Shown: positions 42,957 through 50,760 of the stretch, one piece after another
How the letters are laid out: each line of letters opens with the position of its first letter
How positions within the stretch are numbered: position 1 is the first letter of the stretch
Assembly: GCF_965342175.1 (NCBI RefSeq)
Contig: NZ_CBDRBL010000019.1
Location: 29,182-93,181, forward strand
Length of the DNA stretch: 64,000 nucleotides
Origin: Actinacidiphila sp965342175
Lineage (GTDB): Bacteria; Actinomycetota; Actinomycetes; Streptomycetales; Streptomycetaceae
Direction: 5' to 3'
Made by a program: the position numbers and the translations under genes
Notes under the pieces: model-generated
The model's input: the letters and a program-made list of their open reading frames with translations, nothing else
What the model was told of the DNA's origin: nothing
Databases searched by the model: none

Positions 42957-44303
42957 CTAGACGACGCCCTGCGCTGTCATGGCCTCCGCCACCCGCAGGA
43001 AGCCCGTGATGTTGGCACCGAGGACGTAGTCGTCCGGAGCGCCGCCGTACGCCGCGGCGGTGGCCCGGCAGTGGGTGTGGACGTCACGCATCACCTGCGC
43101 GAGCCGGGCCTCGGTCCGCTCGAAGGGCCACAGCTCGCGCGACGCGTTCTGCTGCATCTCCAGCGCCGAGGTCGCCACCCCGCCCGCGTTGGCGGCCTTG
43201 CCCGGGCCGAAGAGCACGCCCGCCTCCCGGAACACCTCGATCGCCTCCGGGGTGCACGGCATGTTCGCGCCCTCGGCCACCGCCAGCACGCCGTTCTTCA
43301 CCAGCGTCCCGGCGTCCTGCCCGTCCAGCTCGTTCTGCGTGGCGCACGGCAGCGCGACATCGCATGGCACGTCGAAGACCGAGCCCCGCTCGGAGTACCG
43401 CGCCGAGGGCCTGGCCTCCGCGTACGCCGACAGCCGCGCCCGGCGCACCTCCTTGATCTCCTTCAGCAGCTCCAGGTCGATGCCCTTCTCGTCGACGACA
43501 TGGCCGCCGGAGTCCGAGCAGGCCACCACCGAGCCGCCCAGGGCATACACCTTCTCGATGGCGTAGAGGGCGACGTTGCCCGAGCCGGAGACCACCGCCC
43601 GGCGCCCCTCGAAGCCCTGCCCGCGGGTGGCGAGCATCTCGGCCGCGAAGTACACCGACCCGTACCCCGTCGCCTCGGTCCGCGCGTGGGAGCCTCCCCA
43701 GGCGACGCCCTTGCCGGTCAGCACCCCCGCCTCGAAGCGGTTGGTGATCCGCTTGTACTGCCCGAAGAGGTAGCCGATCTCCCGGCCGCCCACCCCGATG
43801 TCGCCGGCGGGCACATCGGTGTGCTCGCCCAGGTGCCGGTGCAGCTCGGTCATGAACGACTGGCAGAAGCGCATGACCTCGCCGTCGGAGCGGCCCTTGG
43901 GGTCGAAGTCGGAGCCCCCCTTGCCGCCGCCGATCGCCAGCCCGGTCAGCGCGTTCTTGAAGATCTGTTCGAAGCCGAGGAACTTCACGATGCCGAGGTC
44001 GACGCTCGGGTGGAAGCGCAGGCCCCCCTTGTACGGGCCGAGCGCGCTGCTGAACTCCACCCGGAAGCCCCGGTTGACCCGCACGCGTCCCTGGTCGTCC
44101 ACCCACGGCACCCGGAAGATCACCTGCCGTTCCGGCTCGCACATCCGCTCCGCGATCCGGGTCCCCAGGTACTCCGGGTGCCGCTCCAGCGCGGGCGCCA
44201 GCGAGCGCAGCACCTCCCCCACCGCCTGGTGGAACTCCGCCTCGCCCGGATTGCGCCGGCAGACGTCCGCGTAGACGGCCTCGATGTGAGCACTGACGTT
44301 CAT
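42957..44303 (-). CDS. gdhA: NADP-specific glutamate dehydrogenase
   Basis: A 448-residue hexameric-type glutamate dehydrogenase that interconverts 2-oxoglutarate plus ammonia and L-glutamate. RVEFSSALGPYKGGLRFHPSVDLGIVKFLGFEQIFKNALTGLAIGGGKGGSDFDPKGRSD contains the substrate-binding and catalytic lysines; the Rossmann fingerprint is VSGSGNVALYAIEKV. The family's C-terminal NITGFLRVAEAM is intact. ATG 44303 is preceded by GAAGG. Monocistronic, on the minus strand. Confidence 0.96.
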   Translation of the reverse strand: MNVSAHIEAVYADVCRRNPGEAEFHQAVGEVLRSLAPALERHPEYLGTRIAERMCEPERQVIFRVPWVDDQGRVRVNRGFRVEFSSALGPYKGGLRFHPSVDLGIVKFLGFEQIFKNALTGLAIGGGKGGSDFDPKGRSDGEVMRFCQSFMTELHRHLGEHTDVPAGDIGVGGREIGYLFGQYKRITNRFEAGVLTGKGVAWGGSHARTEATGYGSVYFAAEMLATRGQGFEGRRAVVSGSGNVALYAIEKVYALGGSVVACSDSGGHVVDEKGIDLELLKEIKEVRRARLSAYAEARPSARYSERGSVFDVPCDVALPCATQNELDGQDAGTLVKNGVLAVAEGANMPCTPEAIEVFREAGVLFGPGKAANAGGVATSALEMQQNASRELWPFERTEARLAQVMRDVHTHCRATAAAYGGAPDDYVLGANITGFLRVAEAMTAQGVV

Positions 44304-44479
44304 GCGCGCCTTCCCTCGTCCGATGTCCCGGAAGCGCCCGCCGTGGCGCCGCGTCCGGCCGTTGCCGTGACAACGAGGGCGGACGGCGGAAGGCAAGGTG
44401 TCACCTGGAGCAATCCGCACCCCCGGAGGCACCGGGTCACCCGTACGGCCCGCGGACGGCCTGTGCCGTCGGCCGGTCC

Positions 44480-45322
44480 TCAGGGACGCTGCGCCGTCAC
44501 GAGCCACAGCCGGGCGGTCAGCACGACGCCCCTGTCCGCGGTGGCGAACGCGCGGAAGGCCTCCAGCGCGGCGTCGCGGGCGCGGGAGCGCGCCCTCTCG
44601 TCGGCCCCGGCCTCGCGCAGCCAGTGCTGCACCGGTCCCCAGCCCATCAGGAAGTCGGCCGCGTCCTCGGCATCGCTCCCCCATACCTGGGGGAGGTCCA
44701 CCGCCGTCGAGGCCACCCCGGCGAAACCCGCGCCGGTCAGGACCCGCTCGGTGTGCGCGGGGTCGGCGAAGGAGGCCGGTCCGGTGTTCCCGGTGAGGTC
44801 GGGTACGGGCACCACGGTCCCGATCGCCCGGTAGATCGTCGTCTGGTCCATGCCCGCGTGGCCGCGCGAGCACACGAAGGCCAGCCGTCCGCCCGGACGC
44901 AGGGCCCCGCGCAGATTGCCGAACGCGACGACGGGGTCGGCGAAGAACATCACCCCGAAGCGGCTCACCACCGCGTCGAAGCCCTCCCGGGGGAACGGGT
45001 GCACCTGGGCGTCCCCGCGGACGAAGGAGACGCCGCCGAGCCCTTCCCGCTCCACGACGACCGCCGCCTCCCGGAGCATCGGCTCCGACAGATCGATGCC
45101 GAGCACGGTGGCGCCGCGCCGTGCGGCGAGGCGGGCCACCCGGCCCGTCCCGCAGCCCACGTCCAGCACCCTGCTGCCCGCCGCGATCGGGAGGTCGTCG
45201 AGCAGGCAGCCGTTCGCCGCGTCGTTCAGCGCGTCGTACCGCTCCCGGTACGACGCCCAGTGCCGCCCTTCGTACCCGTTCCACGCCTCGGACTGCTCGC
45301 GGTTCACGATCGGATCGCCCAT
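44480..45322 (-). CDS. SAM-dependent class I methyltransferase
   Basis: A 280-residue methyltransferase. Motif I is RVLDVGCGTGRVARLAARRGATVLGIDLS, motif II region FVRGDAQVHPFPREGFDAVVSRFGVMFFADP, and GALRPGGRLAFVC is motif III. N-terminal EQSEAWNGYEGRHWASYRERYD is typical of a Streptomyces small-molecule methyltransferase group. The acceptor is unknown and the neighbours give no clue. ATG 45322 begins MGDPIVNREQ. Confidence 0.88.
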   Translation of the reverse strand: MGDPIVNREQSEAWNGYEGRHWASYRERYDALNDAANGCLLDDLPIAAGSRVLDVGCGTGRVARLAARRGATVLGIDLSEPMLREAAVVVEREGLGGVSFVRGDAQVHPFPREGFDAVVSRFGVMFFADPVVAFGNLRGALRPGGRLAFVCSRGHAGMDQTTIYRAIGTVVPVPDLTGNTGPASFADPAHTERVLTGAGFAGVASTAVDLPQVWGSDAEDAADFLMGWGPVQHWLREAGADERARSRARDAALEAFRAFATADRGVVLTARLWLVTAQRP

Positions 45323-45419
45323 GACGCGAACCTACTGCGCCTTCCGTCCGCGCACGGCCTTCGCCGGCGCCGCCTTGACCTCGTCCCAGCGCGCGGCCTG
45401 CGCGCCGGCGAGGGTCCCA

Positions 45420-45978
45420 TGCCGCTCACCAGGCCCTCGTCGGGCCCGGCCGTGCGCACCTGGAGAACGGAGGTCGATCCGTCGGCGGCGGTGACCTCGG
45501 CCTGCCCGAACCCGTCGCTGACACGACCGGTGCGGACGACGCGGACCCTGCCGACGAAGTCGGTGCGCGAGGGCGGGTGTTCTCGGGGTACCAGACGGCG
45601 CAGCGGCAGGAGCACCGCACACGTGCCGCCCAGGAGCACACCGGCGCTCCGGCCAGGACCCCACTGCCGTTGGACGGCCCGCCGGTCACCCCGGCCCGGC
45701 CAGCGCGGTGAACCACGCCCCCGACGCCGATCAGCAGCGACAGCGAGACGGTGACCGGGACCCCGCCCAGTCCGATCCCGGCAAGGAAGCCGGCGAAGTC
45801 CCCCGCGCCCCCGTGGTCTCCGCGGTGGGCGTCGACACCCTCACCCCCGTGCCCCCGTCGAGGGCGTCGACGTCCAAGCCACCGAGCAGAGCACTCCCCC
45901 AGTACCCGATGGCCACCACGAGCGCGAAGCCGAACAGGGCGCTCGGATGACGAGCGCGGCGTCGAAGAAGTCGCGCAC
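45420..45978 (-). pseudogene. Frameshifted OB-fold/NfeD-like membrane protein (YqiJ-like) pseudogene
   Basis: Pieces of one protein lie in successive reading frames on the minus strand. GTG 45978 starts VRDFFDAALVI; the next frame reads ALFGFALVVAIGYWGSALLG from about 45945; a third reads FAGFLAGIGLGGVPVTVSLS from about 45810; and from about 45640 the first frame resumes with LLPLRRLVPREHPPSRTDFV and GRVSDGFGQAEVTAADGSTS. Together they match the order of an intact Streptomyces YqiJ-like protein (two TM regions plus C-terminal OB fold). At least three frameshifts and loss of the normal C-terminus mean it is dead, unless the sequence has assembly errors. Between 45979 and 46321 nothing else is recognisable. 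Confidence 0.75.
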
Positions 45979-46321
45979 CCCTGCCTTCCCCCCGCTTCGT
46001 GCGGCGGCTCCCGTTGTCGGTGCCATGACGATGATGGCCAGGGCCGGGGCCCACACGCATTGCCGAACCTCGGCAATCTTCGCGCCACGTTCACGTCTCA
46101 TTGACGGCGCAACCGCATGAGCCACGGGTGCGCTCTCCGGCTTTCGGGACTCGAGAGCGAACGGCGTCCACCCCACAGACGTTAGGCCCGCGTCCGAACG
46201 GGTCGTCTTTCCGCGCCGCCGATGCGCCTCCGAGGCACCGGGCCGCCGATTGAGCCATGAATGAAGCGATAAGCGGACTGATCACCGCCTGTCACTCCAC
46301 CCAGCTCGAAGGAGACGCACG

Positions 46322-46816
46322 ATGCGTCGTATCAAGGCAGTGGCGCCGGTCGCGGCCGCCGTGCTCGCCGCGGTCCTCGCCTGCGGACCGCACGCGCAGG
46401 CCACATCCCCGGACCGCGACCCCGGCCCCCATGGCGTCGGTGAGCAGGTCATCAGACTGGACGACTCGGTGAGGGAGTTCGCCTCCGTCGACGTGGGCGC
46501 CCCGGGAACGAGCCTCGGCGACGAGGCCATCGGCTTCTCGGACTTCTTCCAGAACGGCCGCAAGGTGGGCACCGGCGGCTTCGTCTGCACCGTCATCAGC
46601 CTCCAGAACAGCCTGCGGCAGTGCGAATCCACCCTCCGGTTGGCCAAGGGCGACATCACCCTGCAGGGCTTCGCACCCTTCATCGTCAGCTTCCCGACCA
46701 GGTTCACCCTGGCGATCACCGGCGGTACCGGCACGTACCGCGACGCCCGCGGCTACATGGACGGCGTCAACATCGACGCCACGCATGCCAGGCTGACCGT
46801 CCACGTCACCAGGTGA
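46322..46816 (+). CDS. Secreted allene-oxide-cyclase-barrel-like protein
   Basis: A 164-residue exported protein. Residues 1-27 form a Sec signal (VAPVAAAVLAAVLACGPHAQA). The mature part has GDEAIGFSDFFQNGRKVGTGGFVCTVI, LRLAKGDITLQGF and FTLAITGGTGTYRDARGYM, the pattern of small eight-stranded dirigent/allene oxide cyclase barrels found in Streptomyces. Two cysteines may pair. AAGGAG lies 8 nt before ATG 46322. A strong hairpin terminates the transcript 42 bp after the stop. Function in bacteria is unknown; a ligand-binding or cyclase role is possible. Confidence 0.82.
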   Translation: MRRIKAVAPVAAAVLAAVLACGPHAQATSPDRDPGPHGVGEQVIRLDDSVREFASVDVGAPGTSLGDEAIGFSDFFQNGRKVGTGGFVCTVISLQNSLRQCESTLRLAKGDITLQGFAPFIVSFPTRFTLAITGGTGTYRDARGYMDGVNIDATHARLTVHVTR

Positions 46817-46857
46817 CGTCCGGGCGCAGGGTGCCCGACGGCGCCGCCCGCTCATGA

Positions 46858-46894
46858 CGAAGGGCCAGGTCAGCATCTCTGACCTGGCCCTTCG
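46858..46894 (+). terminator. Hairpin terminator after the barrel-protein gene
   Basis: A perfect 16-bp stem (CGAAGGGCCAGGTCAG and its complement, 46858-46873 and 46879-46894) with a 5-nt loop CATCT. There is no T tract, as is usual in Streptomyces. It lies 42 bp after the stop of the secreted barrel protein. Confidence 0.85.
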
Positions 46895-46992
46895 CCCTTC
46901 GAGCGGTCAGGGCCCCTCAGGAACGCGGCCCACTGCGCCGGCCGCTGTCTGGGCCGAACAGTTCCGGTGCCGGCCAACCACCCCGCCTCAGC

Positions 46993-47124
46993 GGCCACGA
47001 GTACGCCATCGACGCCGTTCCGGCTGCCGTCGCCCGCTCCGCGCAAGGGCCTGTCACCGTCCTCACCTCCGACACCGAGGACCTCGGCTGGCTCTGTGGA
47101 CCCGGCATCGAGGTCGTCGAAGTC
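46993..47124 (+). pseudogene. PIN-domain protein (VapC-like) C-terminal relic
   Basis: The plus-strand frame reads GHEYAIDAVPAAVARSA followed by GPVTVLTSDTEDLGWLCGPG and IEVVEV. This is the last third of a PIN-domain ribonuclease of the kind common in Streptomyces (A-DA helix, VTVLTSD strand with the final acidic residues). Nothing upstream supplies the first two Asp motifs and no start codon fits, so it is a fragment. Adjacent tRNA genes are common integration sites, which may explain the debris. Confidence 0.5.
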
Positions 47125-47186
47125 CGACGCCGGCAGATCGTGGACGCTCGCGCTCGCGCGCCGCACTCGGCTCGTCCGCGGAACAC

Positions 47187-47219
47187 AAAAAGCCCAGGTT
47201 CCCCTCAGGGAACCTGGGC
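47187..47219 (-). terminator. Intrinsic terminator of tRNA-Thr
   Basis: On the minus strand: a 12-bp perfect stem (GCCCAGGTTCCC with its complement, 47219-47208 and 47203-47192), 4-nt loop, then TTTTT (47191-47187). It begins 8 nt after the tRNA 3' end. Confidence 0.92.
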
Positions 47220-47226
47220 CTCTCTG

Positions 47227-47300
47227 AGCCGCCTAAGGGAATCGAACCCTTGACCTACGCATTACGAGTGCGTCGCTCTGGCCGACTGAGCTAAGGCGGC
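47227..47300 (-). tRNA. tRNA-Thr (anticodon CGU)
   Basis: 74 nt on the minus strand beginning GCCGCCTTAGCTCAG. The 7-bp acceptor stem GCCGCCT/AGGCGGC pairs perfectly. The anticodon loop CTCGTAA gives anticodon CGT (reads ACG, threonine); the T loop is GGTTCGATTCC. CCA is not encoded. An intrinsic terminator follows at once. Confidence 0.97.
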
Positions 47301-47337
47301 AAGCTGCCGAGACAGCTTGGCATCGGCAGCGGGCACA

Positions 47338-47343
47338 AGTCTA
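47338..47343 (-). promoter_or_regulatory. -10 element of the tRNA-Thr promoter
   Basis: TAGACT on the minus strand (47343-47338) matches the Streptomyces sigma-HrdB -10 consensus TAGANT. It would start transcription about 30-35 nt before the mature tRNA. The -35 region (GGTCAG-like) is weak. Confidence 0.45.
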
Positions 47344-47416
47344 CACAGTTCTTGAGGGGCCCCTGACCAGGTGCGGCCGCGGCCGCACCGGACGCAGGGC
47401 CGAGGGCCCCTCGCCG

Positions 47417-48985
47417 TCAGCAGGTCGTGCCGTCAGCCGGGGGCGTGCCCTCCAGGAGGTAGCGGTTGACGGCCGAGTCGATGCAGTCGCTGCCGCGGGC
47501 GTACGCCGTGTGGCCGTCGCCGTCGTAGGTGAGCAGGACGCCGGAGTCGAGCTGGCCGGCCAGGGACTCGGCCCACTCGTACGGCGTCGCCGGGTCGCGG
47601 GTGGTGCCGACGACGAGGATGGGGTCCGCGCCGGCGGCCTCGATGCGGTGCGGCCTGCCGGTGGGCGGGACGGCCCAATAGGCGCAGATCATGCTCGACC
47701 ACACGAGGTTCTTGCCGAAGTGCGGGGACTCCTCGGTGAAGGCGGCGACGGACTGCTCGGCGGCCTGCGGACCGGACAGGGCCGGCGGCAGGTCGAGGCA
47801 GTTGACGGCGGCGTTGGCGTACATGAGATTGTCGTAGTGGCCGCGGCTGTCGCGCTCGTAGTACGTGTCGGACAGCGCCAGCAGACCGCTTCCGTCGCCC
47901 TTGTTCGCCTTGGTGAGCGCGGCGCGCAGGGTCGGCCACGTCGACTCGTCGTACATCGCGGCGATCACGCCGGTGGTGGCGAGCGCCTCGGTCAGCTTGC
48001 GGGCGCTGCCGGTGCTCAGCGGCTTGGAGTCCAGTCGCTCGAAGAGGGCGTCGAGGCGGTGCCCGGCGTCCTCGGTGCTCTTGGTGCCGAGCGGACAGTC
48101 GCGGTGCGTGATGCAGTCCGCGGCGAAGGCGTCGAAGGCGATCTCGAAGCCGGAGGCCTGCCCCCGGCTCGCCTCGAGTGCGGAGATCGACGGGTCGACC
48201 GCGCCGTCGAGGACGAGCCGGCCGGCCTTGTCCGGGAAGAGCTCGGCGTAGGTGGCGCCCAGGAAGGTGCCGTAGGACTTGCCGACGTAGGTCAGCTTGC
48301 GGTCGCCGGCCAGGGCGCGGAAGACGTCCATGTCGCGGGCGGACTCCACCGTGCTGACGTGCCGCAGCAGCTTGGCGGAGCGCTGCTCGCAGCCCCCGGC
48401 GAACTCCTTGTCGGCGGCGACGAGGGCGTTGACCTCCGCGCCGTCGTCCGGGGTGACGTCGGTCGCCGTGAAGGCGTCCATCTGGCGGTCGCTGAGGCAT
48501 TCGACGGGCTCGCTGCGGGCCACGCCGCGCGGGTCGATGGCGGCCATGTCGTAGCGGGAGGTGACCGCCGAGGGGTAGCCGAAGGCCGCGTACTGCAGGT
48601 AGTCGATCGCTGAGCCGCCGGGGCCGCCCGGGTTGACCAGCAGGGTGCCGAGCCGCTTGCCGGAGTCCTCGGCCCGCTTCCGGGCGACGGCGAGCTTGAG
48701 GTCCGTGGCGGCGGACGGGTGGGCGTAGTCGAGGGGGACCCGCATGGTGGCGCACTGCATGCCCGGCATGTCCTTGCATTCGCCCCAGGACAGGCGTTGC
48801 TCGTAGTACGGCCGGAGGTTGCCCAAGGCGTCCGCGGCGACGCCCGAGGGCGGCCCGCCGAGGGACCCCGCCGGGGACGATGCGGCGGCACGGTGGGTGC
48901 TGCCACCGGTCGTGCACGCGGACAGCAGCAGCCCGGCGACGGCGAGGACGGTGCCGGAGGTACGGAGCAGGCGCGGGGTGTGCAT
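47417..48985 (-). CDS. TAP-like alpha/beta-hydrolase lipoprotein (tripeptidyl aminopeptidase family)
   Basis: A 522-residue exported hydrolase related to Streptomyces tripeptidyl aminopeptidases (Tap, SlpD/E). The signal ends in lipobox LSAC (Cys24), so it is probably membrane-tethered. LLVNPGGPGGSAIDYLQY is the oxyanion-hole region, GKSYGT places the nucleophile Ser at 237, VVGTTRDPATPYEWA carries the acid and DGDGHTAY the His in the C-terminal TAP-like domain. All catalytic elements are present. It should remove tripeptides from secreted proteins or peptides. It stands alone between the tRNA and the next minus-strand gene. Confidence 0.92.
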   Translation of the reverse strand: MHTPRLLRTSGTVLAVAGLLLSACTTGGSTHRAAASSPAGSLGGPPSGVAADALGNLRPYYEQRLSWGECKDMPGMQCATMRVPLDYAHPSAATDLKLAVARKRAEDSGKRLGTLLVNPGGPGGSAIDYLQYAAFGYPSAVTSRYDMAAIDPRGVARSEPVECLSDRQMDAFTATDVTPDDGAEVNALVAADKEFAGGCEQRSAKLLRHVSTVESARDMDVFRALAGDRKLTYVGKSYGTFLGATYAELFPDKAGRLVLDGAVDPSISALEASRGQASGFEIAFDAFAADCITHRDCPLGTKSTEDAGHRLDALFERLDSKPLSTGSARKLTEALATTGVIAAMYDESTWPTLRAALTKANKGDGSGLLALSDTYYERDSRGHYDNLMYANAAVNCLDLPPALSGPQAAEQSVAAFTEESPHFGKNLVWSSMICAYWAVPPTGRPHRIEAAGADPILVVGTTRDPATPYEWAESLAGQLDSGVLLTYDGDGHTAYARGSDCIDSAVNRYLLEGTPPADGTTC

Positions 48986-49087
48986 CGGAGCCTCGGTTCC
49001 CTCGTGGTGGTGGTCTGGAGCGTATCCGCAGGGCCGGTGGCGAACCGTCCTGCACAGCCCTCGTACGGGTGATTCCGGCCCGCGCCG

Positions 49088-50107
49088 TCAGGGACGGTAA
49101 GGGCCGTCGAGCTTCTCGGTCGCGTAGCCGGCGACGAGGGCGAACAGCCGCCGCCGAGGCGCGATGCCGTCCAGCAGCCGGACCTCGGCGGTCACGTCGC
49201 GCACCCGCCCGCGCAGGGCGACGGCCGAGCGCCGCGCGGCCTCCTGTCCGGAGGGTACGGCGAGCAGCAGCGCGGGGCGCGGCGTGCCGCGCCCCCTGGT
49301 GTCGCGGCCGTCGGGTGAGTACGGCTGCGGTCCGGACCGGTCGATCCCCGCGTAGCCGCCCGAGACGCCGATCGCCGAGACGAAGTCCCGGGGGTCCGCC
49401 AGCTGCTGCCGCACGACGCAGGCCGCGTCCTCGTCGACGCCCAGCAGCGCCCGCGCGGAGCGGCCGGGCAGGACGCGGTAGAGCCGGGCCACCGCCGCCG
49501 GGACGGGCGCGGGGCCGGCGTCGGGGTCGCAGCGGGCGGGCATCACGACGACGAAGGGGTCCGCGACACCCCGCAGCGACTGGGCGGCGAACCCGGCGAA
49601 CAGATCCGGGTCGGCGGGGTCGACGTGGGCCACGACCAGGGGGAAGTAGACGCCTGCGGAGTCCGGGTAGTCGTACTGCGGTGGCAGCCAGACCCGCGTG
49701 CCGTCGGACAACTGCTGGAGCGTGCCCCCGGCGGGGTGACCAAGGGTGCGCGGCGGCACCAGCCCGGCATCGGCGGGGTCGGACGGCACCGGCCGCGGCG
49801 GCGGCGACGGGCGGGGCGGCGGGGACCCCGCGGCGGTGACCGAGTGGGGCGGGGAGGACGGCGGAGCCCCGGAGCCGGGCGGCAGGTCGGCCGCCAGGGT
49901 GATCACCACGGTGGCGGCCAGCGCGGAGCCGGCCCCGCGCAGCAGCGTGCCGACGCGCTTCACGGGCAGTTCGTACACGCGGCCCGCGCGCTGCTCCCAC
50001 CAGTGCCGCAGCGCCGAGCGGGCGAGCGCCACCGCTGCGGCCCCGGCCGCAGTCAGCAGCGCGTACAGAACGACGACCTCGGCCACCTCGGGCACGTGCG
50101 GCACCAC
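49088..50107 (-). CDS. Membrane-anchored esterase-fold protein lacking the nucleophile serine
   Basis: A 339-residue protein. One or two N-terminal TM helices (VVVLYALLTAAGAAAVALA; LLRGAGSALAATVVITLAA) precede a proline-rich linker and an esterase-D-like alpha/beta domain: RVWLPPQYDYPDSAGVYFPLVVAHVD, FVVVMPARCDPD, and the helix-strand pair ending in DFVSAIGVSGGYAG. Where active relatives have GxSxGG, this protein reads GVDEDAAC, so the serine is replaced by an acidic residue. The final catalytic His position is also unclear. It is probably a pseudoenzyme or binding protein. Three GTG codons near 50107 could be the start. Confidence 0.65.
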   Translation of the reverse strand: MVPHVPEVAEVVVLYALLTAAGAAAVALARSALRHWWEQRAGRVYELPVKRVGTLLRGAGSALAATVVITLAADLPPGSGAPPSSPPHSVTAAGSPPPRPSPPPRPVPSDPADAGLVPPRTLGHPAGGTLQQLSDGTRVWLPPQYDYPDSAGVYFPLVVAHVDPADPDLFAGFAAQSLRGVADPFVVVMPARCDPDAGPAPVPAAVARLYRVLPGRSARALLGVDEDAACVVRQQLADPRDFVSAIGVSGGYAGIDRSGPQPYSPDGRDTRGRGTPRPALLLAVPSGQEAARRSAVALRGRVRDVTAEVRLLDGIAPRRRLFALVAGYATEKLDGPYRP

Positions 50108-50419
50108 CTCGCGACGTCCCCAACGGTGCTTCGGGCACGGGCGGCACCCGCGCCGGAGGCAGGGGGGAGCGCATCCCGTGCGCTGGGATCACCCCCGCGG
50201 GGACAGCGGCCGGGGGCACCGCACAGCAGCCTGCGGTAAGGCCCGGCGCACCGGGGAGCGGCAACGCGCGGGCAGCGCAAACGATCACCCGTCCGCCGGA
50301 TGATCAAGGGCGCGGCGCCACTCGCGCGCGGGCCGTCCGGCACGCCGCGCGGCCGTCCCGCGCGCCCGGGGGTCCATCGGACCTGCCGGGGGTCGGCCCA
50401 CACGCTGGGGGGACTGTCC

Positions 50420-50760
50420 CACCCCAAGGGGCAACGCGCACGCAGGCCGCCGACCCACCCCAAGGGTCAACCGCACGCAGGCGCCGACCCACGCCAGGAG
50501 CCGTCCCGCGCGGCGCTGTGTCAGCCCGCACGCAGGCCGCCGACCCACCCCACAGGTCAACCGCACGCAGGCCGCCGACCCACGCCACGGGTCAACCGCA
50601 CGCAGGCCGCCGACCCACGCCAGGAGCCGTCCCGCGCGGCGCGGTGTCAGCCCGCACGCAGGCCGCCGACCCACCCCCAAGGGTCAACCGCACGCAGGCG
50701 CCGACCCACGCCAGGAGCCGTCCCGCGCGGCGCTGTGTCAGCCCGCACGCAGGGCCAGCG
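50420..50760. repeat. Minisatellite array including the 3' end of holB
   Basis: Eight copies of CGCACGCAGG at about 50437, 50472, 50527, 50562, 50597, 50653, 50689 and 50744, alternating 35/36-bp and 55/56-bp steps. The short unit continues with CCGCCGACCCACSCCA and GGGTCAAC; the long unit adds GCCAGGAGCCGTCCCGCGCG and ends TGTCAGCC. The last copy contains the final codons and stop of holB, so the array looks derived from the gene's own 3' end. The rest of 50108-50420 has no gene I recognise. Confidence 0.9.
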
